Source of the DNA: DATAEE01 sp963725145
GTDB taxonomy: Bacteria > Acidobacteriota > Vicinamibacteria > Vicinamibacterales > 2-12-FULL-66-21
Assembly: GCA_963725145.1 (NCBI GenBank)
Contig: CAVRXL010000010.1
Location: forward strand, 496,001 to 560,000
Reading direction: 5' to 3'
DNA length: 64,000 nt
Both the position numbers and the translations under genes were made by a program. How positions within the stretch are numbered: position 1 is the first letter of the stretch; each line of letters begins with the position of its first letter. Shown here one piece after another: positions 16,970 to 26,197 of the stretch. The notes under the pieces are model-generated. The model searched no databases. It had not been told where the DNA came from and saw only the letters and a list, made by a program, of their open reading frames with translations.

Positions 16970-18166
16970 CTATCTGGCCCGGCAGAACGCGAGCCGCTTC
17001 GCTCGCTTCTCGGGTGGATCGACGGCCGAGAGCTTCACGTCGCCCAGCTGCTCACGAATGAAGCGCGTCGTGTCGGCGGCGGCATCCGCGACGCGCCGCC
17101 GAAGCTTCGCATCTGCTTCCCACAAGCGCGTGAGCACTGTTTCGGCATCCGGATCGTACTCCCACACTCCCACGATCTGCCCGCCGGACACCACCGCGTG
17201 GTGGTACAGATTGTCGACGTCGCCGATCCGAGCCCGTTTCAGCATGCCGTCGAGAACAGGGACTCTGGCGTTCGGGCAGAGGACTGCCGGACCGTGACGC
17301 ATGTGCACGAACGGGTCCCGGTAAGGCAGGAGCACGACCTGATCGTCACTCTGCCCGGCGAACGATCGCCACGCCGGCAGATCGGCCGGCAGCAGCCACG
17401 CCTCTTTCGCCCAGGCTGGTACTGCCAGCGCCTCCGCGCCAAGCGTACTGAGCGCCTTTCGTACCGCACCCTTGGTCAGAACCGCCCACCACGCGAGCTC
17501 TTCCATCGTCGCGGGGCCGTGATGCCGTAGAAAGTGCTGCGCTGCATTCACGACGACCGCGTCGTCGGCACCTTCACCGTCGAGGTCGGGCCGATCGTCG
17601 GGATGCCGGAGCTCGTACATGTATTTCGTCGAATCGAGCCGCCCATCGACGGGAAAGCGCTGGATGATCCCGCGAACCGAGAGATTGATGAGCGCGGTGA
17701 CCAGCAGTTCCTCGGCATCCGGGTTCCTCAGGGATGCGCGGATCTCCGCCGTCGGCAGCGGGCCCTCGTCCAGCACACGGCACACCTGCGTCTCCACGCC
17801 GCGCAGCGCGGCCTGGCTGATGTCGCCTCGCGCGAAGTGCGGCGCGAGATGTTTCTGGAACGTGGCCGAATGCAGCCGGAGGGCGAGCGGCATCTCGTCG
17901 CGGGGGACGAGAACCGCGGGCCTCCCGTGGGCTCCGGGCACCTCAATGAGCGATACGCGATCCATGGCGGCGCGATCGATCGCCTCGCGTGAAACACCGG
18001 GCATCCGAGCGCGCATCGAGAGATAGACGCCCGTTGACGTGGCGAACCAGCCCGCCTGCCGGACACAGCCGTCAATCGTTTTCGGGGCGGCCGCCGGGGC
18101 CAGCCCCTGTCGGTCCAGCCACCAGATGCGAAGGCGTGCGAGGGGGTCGGCTGCGGCGCGGGCCAT
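16970..18166 (-). CDS. Winged-helix DNA-binding domain protein (HTH_42, YcaQ/AlkX-like)
   Basis: About 398 residues from the ATG at 18166. The N-terminus LARLRIWWLDRQGL, then IDGCVRQAGWFATSTGVYLSMRARMPG, followed by repeated winged-helix segments (FLRHHGPATMEELAWWAVLTKGAVRKAL) and LPYRDPFVHMR, are typical of the HTH_42 superfamily. This family includes the DNA glycosylase YcaQ and relatives that unhook interstrand crosslinks. The catalytic QxQ/QxD motif of the glycosylases is not obvious here, so a DNA-repair role is only possible. The open frame continues upstream to 18547 but runs antisense through the ABC ATPase gene and carries no family text; the ATG at 18166 is chosen for this reason. 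Confidence 0.8.
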   Translation of the reverse strand: MARAAADPLARLRIWWLDRQGLAPAAAPKTIDGCVRQAGWFATSTGVYLSMRARMPGVSREAIDRAAMDRVSLIEVPGAHGRPAVLVPRDEMPLALRLHSATFQKHLAPHFARGDISQAALRGVETQVCRVLDEGPLPTAEIRASLRNPDAEELLVTALINLSVRGIIQRFPVDGRLDSTKYMYELRHPDDRPDLDGEGADDAVVVNAAQHFLRHHGPATMEELAWWAVLTKGAVRKALSTLGAEALAVPAWAKEAWLLPADLPAWRSFAGQSDDQVVLLPYRDPFVHMRHGPAVLCPNARVPVLDGMLKRARIGDVDNLYHHAVVSGGQIVGVWEYDPDAETVLTRLWEADAKLRRRVADAAADTTRFIREQLGDVKLSAVDPPEKRAKRLAFCRAR

Positions 18167-18247
18167 CCGGGACTGATGGTAGCGAATCGCGGGGCGTGTA
18201 AGGAATCGTGGGCTCCCCACACTACCTAGGGCAGGAGGCACGTTCAG

Positions 18248-18973
18248 ATGATTGACGTTCGCCACGTGCACAAGCGCTTCGGGTCGATTCCGGCGGTCAG
18301 CGACGTCTCGTTCACGGCGCCGGACGGCGTCATCACCGGCATCCTCGGCGAGAACGGCGCGGGCAAGACGACCACCCTCGCCATGGTCTGCGGACTCCTG
18401 CGCGCGGACGCGGGTTCGATCCGGGTCGGTCCTGATAAGAGCACTCCGATCGAGCGCCGGCGGCGGGTCGGCGCGCTCCTCGATCACAAGGGACTCTACG
18501 AGCGGCTCACAGCTCGCGAGAACATCGCGTACTTTGGCCGCTTGCACGGCATCCCGCCCGCCGTCCTGAACGAGCGGGTGCAGGATGTCGTCGTTCGACT
18601 CGGTCTCGAGCGGATCGCCGACCGCAAGGTTGCCGGCTTCTCACAGGGCGAGCGCATGAAGGTCGCCCTGGGGCGTGCGATCGTCCACGCGCCGGGGCAC
18701 CTCCTGCTGGACGAACCGACAAACGGGCTGGACATCCCGAGCGTCCACGCGCTTCGCGGAGTGCTGCGTCGTCTGCGAGATCAGGGTGCCTGCATCCTCT
18801 TTTCGAGCCACGTGCTCGACGAGGTCCGCGCGCTCTGCGACAAGGTCGTGATCATCTCGCAGGGCCGCGTCGTGGCGAACGGTACAGCCGAGGAGATCTG
18901 CCGGCAGGCAGAGTCCGCGACGCTCGAACACGCGTTCCTCGCGCTGACGGGACGGGAGGGGATCCCCTCATGA
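18248..18973 (+). CDS. ABC transporter ATP-binding protein (NatA-like)
   Basis: The 241-residue ATPase has Walker A GENGAGKTTTL, Q-loop region, signature FSQGERMKVALGRA (a variant of LSGGQ), Walker B HLLLDEPTNGLD and the switch histidine in LFSSHVLDEV. The overall match is to the NatA / CcmA type of two-component exporters. It would drive the permease encoded by the next gene, whose ATG overlaps its stop (ATGA). It is the first gene of a compact run with a sigma factor and a kinase, which hints at export linked to envelope sensing. Confidence 0.92.
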   Translation: MIDVRHVHKRFGSIPAVSDVSFTAPDGVITGILGENGAGKTTTLAMVCGLLRADAGSIRVGPDKSTPIERRRRVGALLDHKGLYERLTARENIAYFGRLHGIPPAVLNERVQDVVVRLGLERIADRKVAGFSQGERMKVALGRAIVHAPGHLLLDEPTNGLDIPSVHALRGVLRRLRDQGACILFSSHVLDEVRALCDKVVIISQGRVVANGTAEEICRQAESATLEHAFLALTGREGIPS

Positions 18974-19743
18974 GCCGTGCGCTCGTCGTCGCGGCAAAAG
19001 AGATCCGCGATCACGCGCGGGACCTGCGATCGCTGCTGTCATCTGCGCTCCTGGCGCTGATGGGACCCGGCGTCGTCCTGCTGGTCTCGCTGTCGGATCG
19101 GGCGCCCGGCCAGGATGGCGCCCGTGTGGTGCTCGGGATGTTGTCGGTGTTTGCGCTCGTGTCATCATTCGCGGGAGCCATTGACATCGCGATGGACTCG
19201 ACCGCCGGGGAGCGGGAACGCCGCTCCCTGCTTCCGCTGCTGCTGAATCCTGTCCACCGATCGGAGATCATCGTCGGCAAGTGGCTCGCGGTAACCGCTT
19301 TCGCACTGGCCGCCCTGGTCCTCAACAGCCTGGGCACCCTCGTCGTGCTCGCCTGGGCCAATCCCGACGTGCTCGCGTCGCGCGCGCAGCAGATCGTCGT
19401 GTGGATTGTGCTGGGGCTCGTACCGCTCGCCGCGTTCGGCGGGGCCGTGAACCTGCTCGTCGCCGTGATGTGCCGCACGACCAAGGAAGCGCACACCGCG
19501 CTCCGGTTCCTCGCGTTCCTGCCGATGCTGGTCGGCATGTTCCTGGTGTTCTTTCCGTCCTGGACCAGCCGCGTGTGGTTCGTGCTTCCGATCGTCGGGC
19601 AGCAGGCGCTCATCGGTTTTCGAGAACCGTCGGGACTCCTGGCGCCGGCCGCGATTCTCGGGCTCGTCACGGTGGCGGCGTCGGTTCTTCCGCTCGTCGC
19701 CGCGGCCCGCGTGCTGGATCGAGATGATGTCCTCTCCACGTGA
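18970..19743 (+). CDS. ABC transporter permease (NatB/ABC-2 type)
   Basis: The 257-residue membrane protein has about six hydrophobic segments. The text reads AKEIRDHARDLRSLLSSALLALMGPG, then a loop with DSTAGERERRSLLPLLLNPV followed by VGKWLAVTAFALAALVLNSLG. This DxTAGERERxSLExLL-type motif is a hallmark of NatB-like ABC-2 permeases. It pairs with the ATPase just upstream (overlapping ATGA). Its own stop overlaps the GTG of the sigma factor gene. Confidence 0.9.
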   Translation: MSRALVVAAKEIRDHARDLRSLLSSALLALMGPGVVLLVSLSDRAPGQDGARVVLGMLSVFALVSSFAGAIDIAMDSTAGERERRSLLPLLLNPVHRSEIIVGKWLAVTAFALAALVLNSLGTLVVLAWANPDVLASRAQQIVVWIVLGLVPLAAFGGAVNLLVAVMCRTTKEAHTALRFLAFLPMLVGMFLVFFPSWTSRVWFVLPIVGQQALIGFREPSGLLAPAAILGLVTVAASVLPLVAAARVLDRDDVLST

Positions 19744-20291
19744 GCCCGCACCTGGTGACTGACGGTCGGTCGAAGGCCCGGTCCCGGACCGAGCTCGAGC
19801 AGTGGTTCGACGCCCTGCTCGCAGAATATGGGCCCGCGCTCGGCCGGCTGGCCTCGAGCTACGCCCGGACGGCGAGCGAGCGTGAGGATCTCCTGCAGGA
19901 AATCGCGCTGGCCATCTGGGGCGCGCTGCCACGCTTCCGGGGCGAGTGCTCGGAACGAACGTTCCTGTATCGCATCGCTCACAACCGGGCGATTGCGCAC
20001 GTCTCACGGCGCCGGCTGTCGACCGTCGAGTCCGACGCCGAGTTGGAGATTCAGGCCGCGACGCCAGACCCCGAGCGGGCGCTTTCCAGTGAACAAGAAG
20101 GGAAACGTCTTCTGACCGCGATTCATCGCCTTCCGGTTGGCTACGCGCAGGCCGTCACGCTGATGCTGGAGGGCCTGAGCTACGAGGAAATCGCCGATGT
20201 GCTCGGGACGAGCGAGAGCAACGTCGGCGCGCGCCTGACGCGCGCGCGGGCGATGCTGCGCAGATTGTTGAGGGATTCGGATGGAAACTGA
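19740..20291 (+). CDS. ECF-type RNA polymerase sigma factor
   Basis: This 183-residue sigma-70 family protein has region 2 (LLAEYGPALGRLASSYARTASEREDLLQEI and RGECSERTFLYRIAHNRAIAHVSRR, shown in parts here) and region 4 (LPVGYAQAVTLMLEGLSYEEIADVLGTSESNVGARLTRAR, with the helix-turn-helix SYEEIADVLGTSESNV). It starts at a GTG overlapping the permease stop. It overlaps by 11 bp the next gene, which encodes a membrane protein likely to hold it inactive. It may control this whole cluster, but no promoter motif could be verified. Confidence 0.9.
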   Translation: MSPHLVTDGRSKARSRTELEQWFDALLAEYGPALGRLASSYARTASEREDLLQEIALAIWGALPRFRGECSERTFLYRIAHNRAIAHVSRRRLSTVESDAELEIQAATPDPERALSSEQEGKRLLTAIHRLPVGYAQAVTLMLEGLSYEEIADVLGTSESNVGARLTRARAMLRRLLRDSDGN

Positions 20292-20907
20292 CCTCGAACT
20301 GATCACGTGGCGTCGCCAGTGGCAGGCGGACTCGGTCGTGCCGCCGTCCCTGAAACAGCGGGTGGAGCAGGAGACGCGGTGGATGCGACGATTCGTGATC
20401 GGCGAGATCATCGTCACGATCGTCTTCGGTGGAGGCAGCCTCGCGTGGGCTGCGATGTCGCTCCGCACCGACATCCTCGTGCTCGCCCTGGGCGTCTGGG
20501 CGTTTCTCGCGATCGCCTGGACGATATCGTTCCTGCTGCGACGAGGCGCGTGGACGCCGGTGACGGCGACGACGACGGCGTTCGTCGAGCTGTCGATTCT
20601 GAGATGCCGGCGCAGACGCGAGTCCATCATCGCGCAGGCAGCGCTCTATCTGATGATTCTCGGCTTCGACCTCACGTGGATTTACGCCACGCGGCCGGCA
20701 GGCTCCGAGCGCAGCGTCCTGTCGTTTCTGACGAGCGGTGAATTCGCCTGGGTGTGGGCGATCACCCTTGTGCTGGGTGTCGCCGCCGTGATGCAGCGAC
20801 GGAAGCTCGCTCGAGAGCTCGAGGCCCTGATGAATCTGCGCCCGCAAATCGAAGATGGCGCCATGGAGCCCCGGCATCACCCACCCAAGGCGAGCGAGCG
20901 TAAGTGA
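20281..20907 (+). CDS. Four-helix membrane protein, possible anti-sigma factor
   Basis: The 208-residue protein has a short cytoplasmic N-terminus (LELITWRRQWQADSVVPPSL) and four membrane helices (about residues 40-58, 66-86, 116-134 and 148-166). It has no zinc-finger anti-sigma motif. Its position right after, and overlapping with, the ECF sigma gene suggests that it sequesters the sigma factor at the membrane. The N-terminal stretch before the first helix is the likely contact. It is followed within a few bases by the kinase gene. The function is inferred from context only. Confidence 0.6.
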   Translation: METDLELITWRRQWQADSVVPPSLKQRVEQETRWMRRFVIGEIIVTIVFGGGSLAWAAMSLRTDILVLALGVWAFLAIAWTISFLLRRGAWTPVTATTTAFVELSILRCRRRRESIIAQAALYLMILGFDLTWIYATRPAGSERSVLSFLTSGEFAWVWAITLVLGVAAVMQRRKLARELEALMNLRPQIEDGAMEPRHHPPKASERK

Positions 20908-20945
20908 CCGGCTCGGCCGGATATGGGATGATCCCTCGCATTCCC

Positions 20946-21417
20946 ATGATAGGGACCATCGTCGGCCATTACCGGATTCTCGATCGCCTCGGCGGCGGGG
21001 GCATGGGGGTGGTTTACCGCGCGGAAGACACCCGACTGGGGCGTCAGGTCGCGCTCAAGTTCCTGCCGCCCGAGCTCGCCGCCAACCCGGAGGCGCTCGA
21101 TCGATTCGAGCGTGAGGCGCGCCTCGCCTCGTCGCTCAATCACCCCCACATCTGCACGATCCACGACGTGGGCGAACACGCCGGGCAGCGGTTCATCGTG
21201 ATGGAACTGCTCGACGGCCACACGCTCAAGGAGGAAATCCGGCGCGGCACGCTGCCGTTCGAGCGCATCCTCGACCTCGGCCTCGAAATCGCCGACGCGC
21301 TCGACGCCGCGCATGCGAGCGGGATCGTCCATCGGGACATCAAGCCCGCAAACATCTTCGTGACGCGCCGCGGTCAGGCCAAGGTGCTCGACTTCGGCCT
21401 TGCCAAGCTCACGGGGT
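20946..21417 (+). CDS. Ser/Thr protein kinase, N-lobe and catalytic loop (5' part before a frameshift)
   Basis: From the ATG at 20946 the text IGTIVGHYRILDRLGGGGMG gives a PknB-type kinase start. The P-loop GGGGMGVVY and the ATP lysine in VALKFLPPEL follow, then FIVMELLDGHTL, the HRDIKPANIF catalytic loop and DFGLAKL. The frame then breaks near 21413-21425. The C-lobe motif YMSPEQARG is found one frame over, in the adjoining segment. An in-frame upstream ATG at 20904 overlaps the previous stop, but the 20946 start fits the family better. It closes the ABC exporter / sigma / membrane-protein run. Confidence 0.85.
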
Positions 21418-23793
21418 CGAGAAGCTGCGGCTCCGGTCGTTGCGCCACGCGCTCAGGACGATGTGACGCGCGTCGAGGACCAGGTGACGACGCTCGGGAC
21501 GACCCTGGGCACGATCGCCTACATGTCGCCCGAGCAGGCACGCGGCACCGACATCGACGGCCGTTCCGATCTCTTCTCGCTTGGCGTCGTGCTCTACGAG
21601 ATGAGCACGGGCAGGCTTCCGTTTTCGGCCACGAATACAGTGGCGCTTTTCGAGGAGCTGCTGACGCGGACGCCGCCAGCGCCTTCCGCCGTGAAAAGTG
21701 GGCTGCCCTCCGAGTTCGATCACATCGTGGCGAAGGCGCTGGAGAAGGACCGAGACGTTCGCTATCAGACCGCGGCGGATCTCGGCAGCGATCTCAAGCG
21801 GTTGAAGCGCTCCAGCTCCGGCGCCGTTGCGGCTGTGACAGCGGTGCATGGGCGGGACGCGGGTTACCGCCGATTCGACTGGCGCGTGTTGACGGCGATC
21901 GCGGGTGCCGTTCTCGCCGCGGCCGCCGGCATCTTCCTGTATTCCAGCTCGACCCGCACGGGCGCATTCAGCGAACGTGATTCGGTCGTTCTTGCCGATT
22001 TCGCGAACACCACGGGCGAGGCGGTATTCGACGACACTCTGAAGGAAGCGCTCGAGGTCCAGTTGCGGCAGTCTCCCTTCCTGAGCGTCGTGCCCGAACA
22101 GCGCCTGCAGAGCACGCTGCGTCTGATGGGACGGCCGACGGAGGAACGCATCACGCCGGCGATCGCGCGCGACATCTGCGAGCGGACGGCCAGCAAGGCG
22201 ATGATCGCCGGCAGCATCTCACAGCTCGGCCAGAGCTACGTGATATCGCTCGACGCGTCGAACTGCCGGACCGGCGACACGATCGAGAAACAGCAGGTCC
22301 AGGCCGCGGGGAAGGATGACGTGCTCAGGGCGCTCGGCAGCGCGGCGGAGCAGCTGCGTCGCGGCCTGGGCGAATCGCTGGCGTCTATTGAAAAGTACGA
22401 CGCGCCGGTTCAAGGCGCGACGACCGGATCGCTCGACGCGCTCAAGTCGTACAGCCAGGGGATGTCGACCCGGCGCCGGCAGGGCGACGCCGCGTCGGTG
22501 CCGTTGTTTCGCAAGGCCATCGAGCTCGATCCCGACTTCGCCCTGGCGCACGCGCGGCTGAGTACGGTCTACAGCAACATGGGCGAGGGCGCGCCGTCGC
22601 GCGACCACATCACGAAGGCGTACGCGCTGAAAGATCGTGTCAGCGAACCCGAGCGCCTCTACATTCAGGCACGCTACTACCAGACGGTCGAGGGTGTGCT
22701 TCAGAAGACGATCGAGACGTATCAGGTCTGGATTCAGACGTACCCGAAGGATTTCGTGCCGCATTCGAACCTCGCCTCCTTGTATGCGGCACGGCAGGAG
22801 CACGACAAGGCGATAGAGGAGTATCGGACCGCCATCACGCTGTCGCCCGACGAGCCGCTGCCGTACGCGAACCTCGCCGGCCTGTACCAGACGGTGAACA
22901 AACCGGACGAGGCGCGCCGTCTGCTGGAGGACGCGATCGCGCGTGGACTCGATTCTTCCGGCTTCCGGACGGAGCTCTATCAGCTCGCCCACCAGCGGAA
23001 CGACGAGGCGGAGATGGCCCGTCAGGTCGAGGCGGCCCGCCGCTTTCCCGAGGGCCCCGCGCGGATCCTCGCGACCCGGATCATGATCGCGTTCTATGAC
23101 GGGCAGCTGGCGCGCGCGCAGGAGCTGGCGGGCCAGTACGCGGCAGAGGCGTCCAAGATGGGGCTCAAGGGATCCGCGGCCGCCGCCTGGAGCAGCGTTG
23201 CGCAGACGGCCGCGGCCTTCGGGGATGCCGGAGCCGCACGCGCGGCCGCTCGAACCTCGCTCGGGTTCGAGCGGAACATCGGCACGCTGTTGAACTGCGC
23301 GATCGCGACCGTCATGTCCGGCGACGCCCGGGAAGCGAAGAAACTGGTCGACGAGGCGGCCGGCATGCCGGGCGCCTCGAACGAGCAGGCCCAGCGCGGC
23401 TTCAAGTTCGTCTACGCCCTGATCCGCTGGCGCCAGGGAGACAAGCGCGCCGTCGACGCCATGCTCGCGCTGAACGACCCGAACGATACCGGCGCCACGT
23501 TCACGCTCGGGGTCGTCGAGCTCCACGAGGGCCGCACAGAGGCCGCCGCCGCGCGATTCAAACAGATCGTTGATCGGAAGGAGCTGACCTTCAACTCGCT
23601 CAGACGGGTCGCCCCCCTGTACTACGGTCGAGCGCTCGTGAAAATGGGAAAGACCGACGAGGGCCGTCAGGCGTACGATCAATTCTTCGAGGGATGGAAG
23701 AAAGCGGACGCGAACCTGCCGCTTCTCGTCTCAGCGCGCGGGGAATACGCGCGGCTGAAGAAACCATCGGCCGAGGTTACGGCGCCTCGGTGA
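21418..23793 (+). CDS. Ser/Thr protein kinase C-lobe, membrane helix and TPR sensor (3' part after a frameshift)
   Basis: This continues the kinase: GTIAYMSPEQARGTDIDGRS, FSLGVVLYEMSTGRLPF, then the end of the kinase domain. A membrane helix (VLTAIAGAVLAAAAGIFLY) is followed by an exterior domain starting VVLADFANTTGEAVFDDTLKEAL, a FlgO/TolB-like fold seen in acidobacterial and myxobacterial sensor kinases. The last 450 residues are TPR-like repeats (for example ALAHARLSTVYSNMGEGAPS, LPYANLAGLYQTVNKPDEAR). The whole chain is therefore kinase-TM-adenylate-cyclase-associated/TolB-like-TPR. The break near 21415 may be a one-base error. Confidence 0.85.
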   Translation, partial: REAAAPVVAPRAQDDVTRVEDQVTTLGTTLGTIAYMSPEQARGTDIDGRSDLFSLGVVLYEMSTGRLPFSATNTVALFEELLTRTPPAPSAVKSGLPSEFDHIVAKALEKDRDVRYQTAADLGSDLKRLKRSSSGAVAAVTAVHGRDAGYRRFDWRVLTAIAGAVLAAAAGIFLYSSSTRTGAFSERDSVVLADFANTTGEAVFDDTLKEALEVQLRQSPFLSVVPEQRLQSTLRLMGRPTEERITPAIARDICERTASKAMIAGSISQLGQSYVISLDASNCRTGDTIEKQQVQAAGKDDVLRALGSAAEQLRRGLGESLASIEKYDAPVQGATTGSLDALKSYSQGMSTRRRQGDAASVPLFRKAIELDPDFALAHARLSTVYSNMGEGAPSRDHITKAYALKDRVSEPERLYIQARYYQTVEGVLQKTIETYQVWIQTYPKDFVPHSNLASLYAARQEHDKAIEEYRTAITLSPDEPLPYANLAGLYQTVNKPDEARRLLEDAIARGLDSSGFRTELYQLAHQRNDEAEMARQVEAARRFPEGPARILATRIMIAFYDGQLARAQELAGQYAAEASKMGLKGSAAAAWSSVAQTAAAFGDAGAARAAARTSLGFERNIGTLLNCAIATVMSGDAREAKKLVDEAAGMPGASNEQAQRGFKFVYALIRWRQGDKRAVDAMLALNDPNDTGATFTLGVVELHEGRTEAAAARFKQIVDRKELTFNSLRRVAPLYYGRALVKMGKTDEGRQAYDQFFEGWKKADANLPLLVSARGEYARLKKPSAEVTAPR

Positions 23794-23817
23794 AACCAGG
23801 GGCGGACTATCGCACTC

Positions 23818-25356
23818 GTGGGCAGAGTCATCGTGCGCGCACCGATTGGCGACAACGAGGCGGTCACGTGGGGAACAGCTCAGGCACGGTGGGTTCTGCT
23901 CGCGACCGTGCTCGGGTCGGGCATTGCGTTTCTGGACATGACCGTCGTGAACGTCGCGCTTCCCACGATCGGCACGGACCTGGACGCGAGCGTTGCCGGC
24001 CTGCAGTGGATCGTGAACGGCTACAGCCTCACGCTCGCGTCCCTGATCCTGATCGGCGGCTCGCTTGGCGACCGGTTCGGGCGTCGGCGGGTGTTCCTCG
24101 TCGGGATCGTGTGGTTCGCCGCCGCGTCCTTGTTATGCGGCCTGGCGCCGACCGCAGGAGCGCTCGTGGCCGCCCGCGCGCTCCAGGGGATCGGAGGTGC
24201 GCTGCTCACGCCGGGCAGCCTCGCGATCATTCAGGCATCGTTCGCGCCAGGTGACCGCGCCCGAGCGGTGGGGGCCTGGTCCGGGTTGTCGGGGATCGCC
24301 GCGGCGATCGGGCCGTTCGTCGGCGGGTGGCTCATTGGTGTCGGGTCGTGGCGTCTGATCTTCCTGATCAACGTACCGCTGGCCGTCGCGACCGTCGCCA
24401 TCGCGCTCCGGCACGTCCCCGAGACACGCGATCCGACGTCCAGTCGCAGCATCGACGTCGCGGGCGCTGCGCTGACCGCTCTGGGCCTTGGCGGAATATC
24501 CTGGGCGCTTGTGGAAGCCGGCGAGCGCGGCGCGAGCGGGGCGACGCTCGCGGCCGGCGCCGCCGGCCTGGCCGCGCTGGCCGGCTTCGTGGCCGTGGAA
24601 TGGCGTAGTCGTCACCCGATGCTGCCGCTCGAGATCTTCCGCTCGCGGCAGTTCACCGCTGCCAACCTCGTGACCTTCGTCGTATACGCCAGCCTCGGCA
24701 TCACGTTCTTCCTGCTGGTCGTCAATCTCCAGCAGGTCCTCGGCTACTCGCCGATGCAGGCTGGCCTCGCGACGCTACCGATCACGGCCCTCATGCTCGC
24801 TCTCTCCGCCCGTGCCGGCCTGCTTGCAGAACGCATCGGACCCCGGTTGCCGATGACCGCCGGGCCCCTGGTTCTGGCCGCGGGCCTCGTGCTGCTGAGC
24901 CGTGTCCAAGAGGGGGTCACCTATCTCGGTACCGTGTTGCCGGGAGTGATCGTGCTCGGCCTCGGGCTCACGGTTACCGTCGCTCCTCTTACCGCCACCG
25001 TACTCGCCGCCGCCGCCGCGCGGCATGCCGGTATCGCCTCGGGCGTCAACAACGCCATCTCGCGTGGCGCGGGAATGATCGCGATTGCGGTGGTTCCGGG
25101 GATCGCCGGCCTCACCGGAAATGCTTATCGCGACCCGGCCGCCTTCGCGAGCGGCTTCCGTATCGCCATGCTGATCAGCGCCGCGCTGGCCGGCGCCGGT
25201 GGGGCGCTCGCGTGGTTGCTGGTCCGCAACGAGGTCGCCGGCCGGACCCATCCGTGTCCAGCCGGTCGGCTCGATCGCCGGCACTACTGCGCGGTCGACG
25301 GCGCGCCGCTAGCCACTGATCGCGACGCCGCGGAAGCGACGCGCTCCGCTGGCTGA
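23818..25356 (+). CDS. MFS drug exporter, DHA2 (EmrB/QacA) family
   Basis: The 512-residue protein has about 14 membrane segments. Helix 1 carries FLDMTVVNVALPTIG, and QWIVNGYSLTLASLILIGG, LGDRFGRRRVFLVG and ARALQGIGGALLTPGSLAII are typical DHA2 motifs A, B and C. Such proteins export hydrophobic drugs, dyes or small acids in exchange for protons. The start is an unusual GTG just after the kinase stop, with no strong ribosome site. The C-terminus (RLDRRHYCAVDGAPLATDRD) is a soluble extension beyond the last helix and is atypical. Confidence 0.9.
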   Translation: MGRVIVRAPIGDNEAVTWGTAQARWVLLATVLGSGIAFLDMTVVNVALPTIGTDLDASVAGLQWIVNGYSLTLASLILIGGSLGDRFGRRRVFLVGIVWFAAASLLCGLAPTAGALVAARALQGIGGALLTPGSLAIIQASFAPGDRARAVGAWSGLSGIAAAIGPFVGGWLIGVGSWRLIFLINVPLAVATVAIALRHVPETRDPTSSRSIDVAGAALTALGLGGISWALVEAGERGASGATLAAGAAGLAALAGFVAVEWRSRHPMLPLEIFRSRQFTAANLVTFVVYASLGITFFLLVVNLQQVLGYSPMQAGLATLPITALMLALSARAGLLAERIGPRLPMTAGPLVLAAGLVLLSRVQEGVTYLGTVLPGVIVLGLGLTVTVAPLTATVLAAAAARHAGIASGVNNAISRGAGMIAIAVVPGIAGLTGNAYRDPAAFASGFRIAMLISAALAGAGGALAWLLVRNEVAGRTHPCPAGRLDRRHYCAVDGAPLATDRDAAEATRSAG

Positions 25357-25447
25357 CGCCGGCGCCTGATTGACGCTACGGCCGAGGTAGCAGATAATTG
25401 CCCGCCCGCTGCGAACCGTTCAAGTTACAGCCCTAGAGGAGCTCTCA

Positions 25448-26119
25448 ATGAAATCGTTGAAAATGGTGTGTGTGTGCTCGATTGCCCTTCTGTGGTCTGG
25501 GACGGCGCTCGCCCAGGACCCGGTGAAAGTCGACTCCGCGCACTACAAGGTCCTGCTCGACAACGCGAGCGTGCGCGTGCTGAAGATCAGTTATCCGGCG
25601 GGAGCGAAGAGCTCGATGCACCAGCATCCCGAGGCCATCGTCGTTCCCCTCGCGGACAGTAAGGTCCAGTTCACCCTGCCGGATGGCAAGACTGAAGACT
25701 CGAACCTGGCAAACGAAGCGGCAATGTACATGCCCGCGGGCACGCACAACCCGACCAACGTTGGCACGTCGGCGGTCGACGCCATCCTCGTTGAATTCAA
25801 GGCCGCGGCGCCGGGCACGGCGGCGATCCCCACGTCCCGCGAGGGCATGTCGATGAAGGTCCTGGCCGAAGGCCCCCGGGCGGTGGCGTACCGGACGACG
25901 GCCGATCCGAAGTTCCAGGAACCGGCTGGTTCGAAGCATGACTACGATCAGGTGGTCATCGCGCTGGCCCCCTCGCAGATGTCGCTGTCGATCGATGGCA
26001 AGCCGGCGAAGACGAAGTGGGCCCGCGGCGACGCGCAGTTCATCGGGCGCGGCGTGCCGCACGAGTCGAAGAACGCCAGCGGCAAGCCGGTGGATTATGT
26101 GATTGTGGCGATAAAGTAA
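25448..26119 (+). CDS. Secreted duplicated-cupin protein
   Basis: The 223-residue protein has a signal peptide (CSIALLWSGTALAQ) and two cupin repeats. The first has PAGAKSSMHQHPEAIVVPL with metal-binding His/Glu pairs; the second has a shorter version ending GVPHESKNASGKPVDYVIVAIK. Cupins bind a metal or a small ligand, and no enzyme activity can be assigned. An AGAGGAG-type ribosome site lies 8 nt before the ATG. The gene stands alone between the exporter and the cysteine-synthase-like gene. Confidence 0.82.
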   Translation: MKSLKMVCVCSIALLWSGTALAQDPVKVDSAHYKVLLDNASVRVLKISYPAGAKSSMHQHPEAIVVPLADSKVQFTLPDGKTEDSNLANEAAMYMPAGTHNPTNVGTSAVDAILVEFKAAAPGTAAIPTSREGMSMKVLAEGPRAVAYRTTADPKFQEPAGSKHDYDQVVIALAPSQMSLSIDGKPAKTKWARGDAQFIGRGVPHESKNASGKPVDYVIVAIK

Positions 26120-26197
26120 GGACCCTGCTTGCGGGGCGAGGCGGGCGACGTCGGGCCCGCCTCGCGCCGGGGTGTAGAGTAGTAGCGAAGGAAGTTC

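Noticed and set aside
18167..18547. The N-terminal extension of the winged-helix protein
   Set aside because: It is the antisense of the ABC ATPase start and has no family text.
26120..26197. Riboswitch or leader before the cysteine-synthase-like gene
   Set aside because: The 78-bp gap is too short and shows no conserved aptamer sequence.
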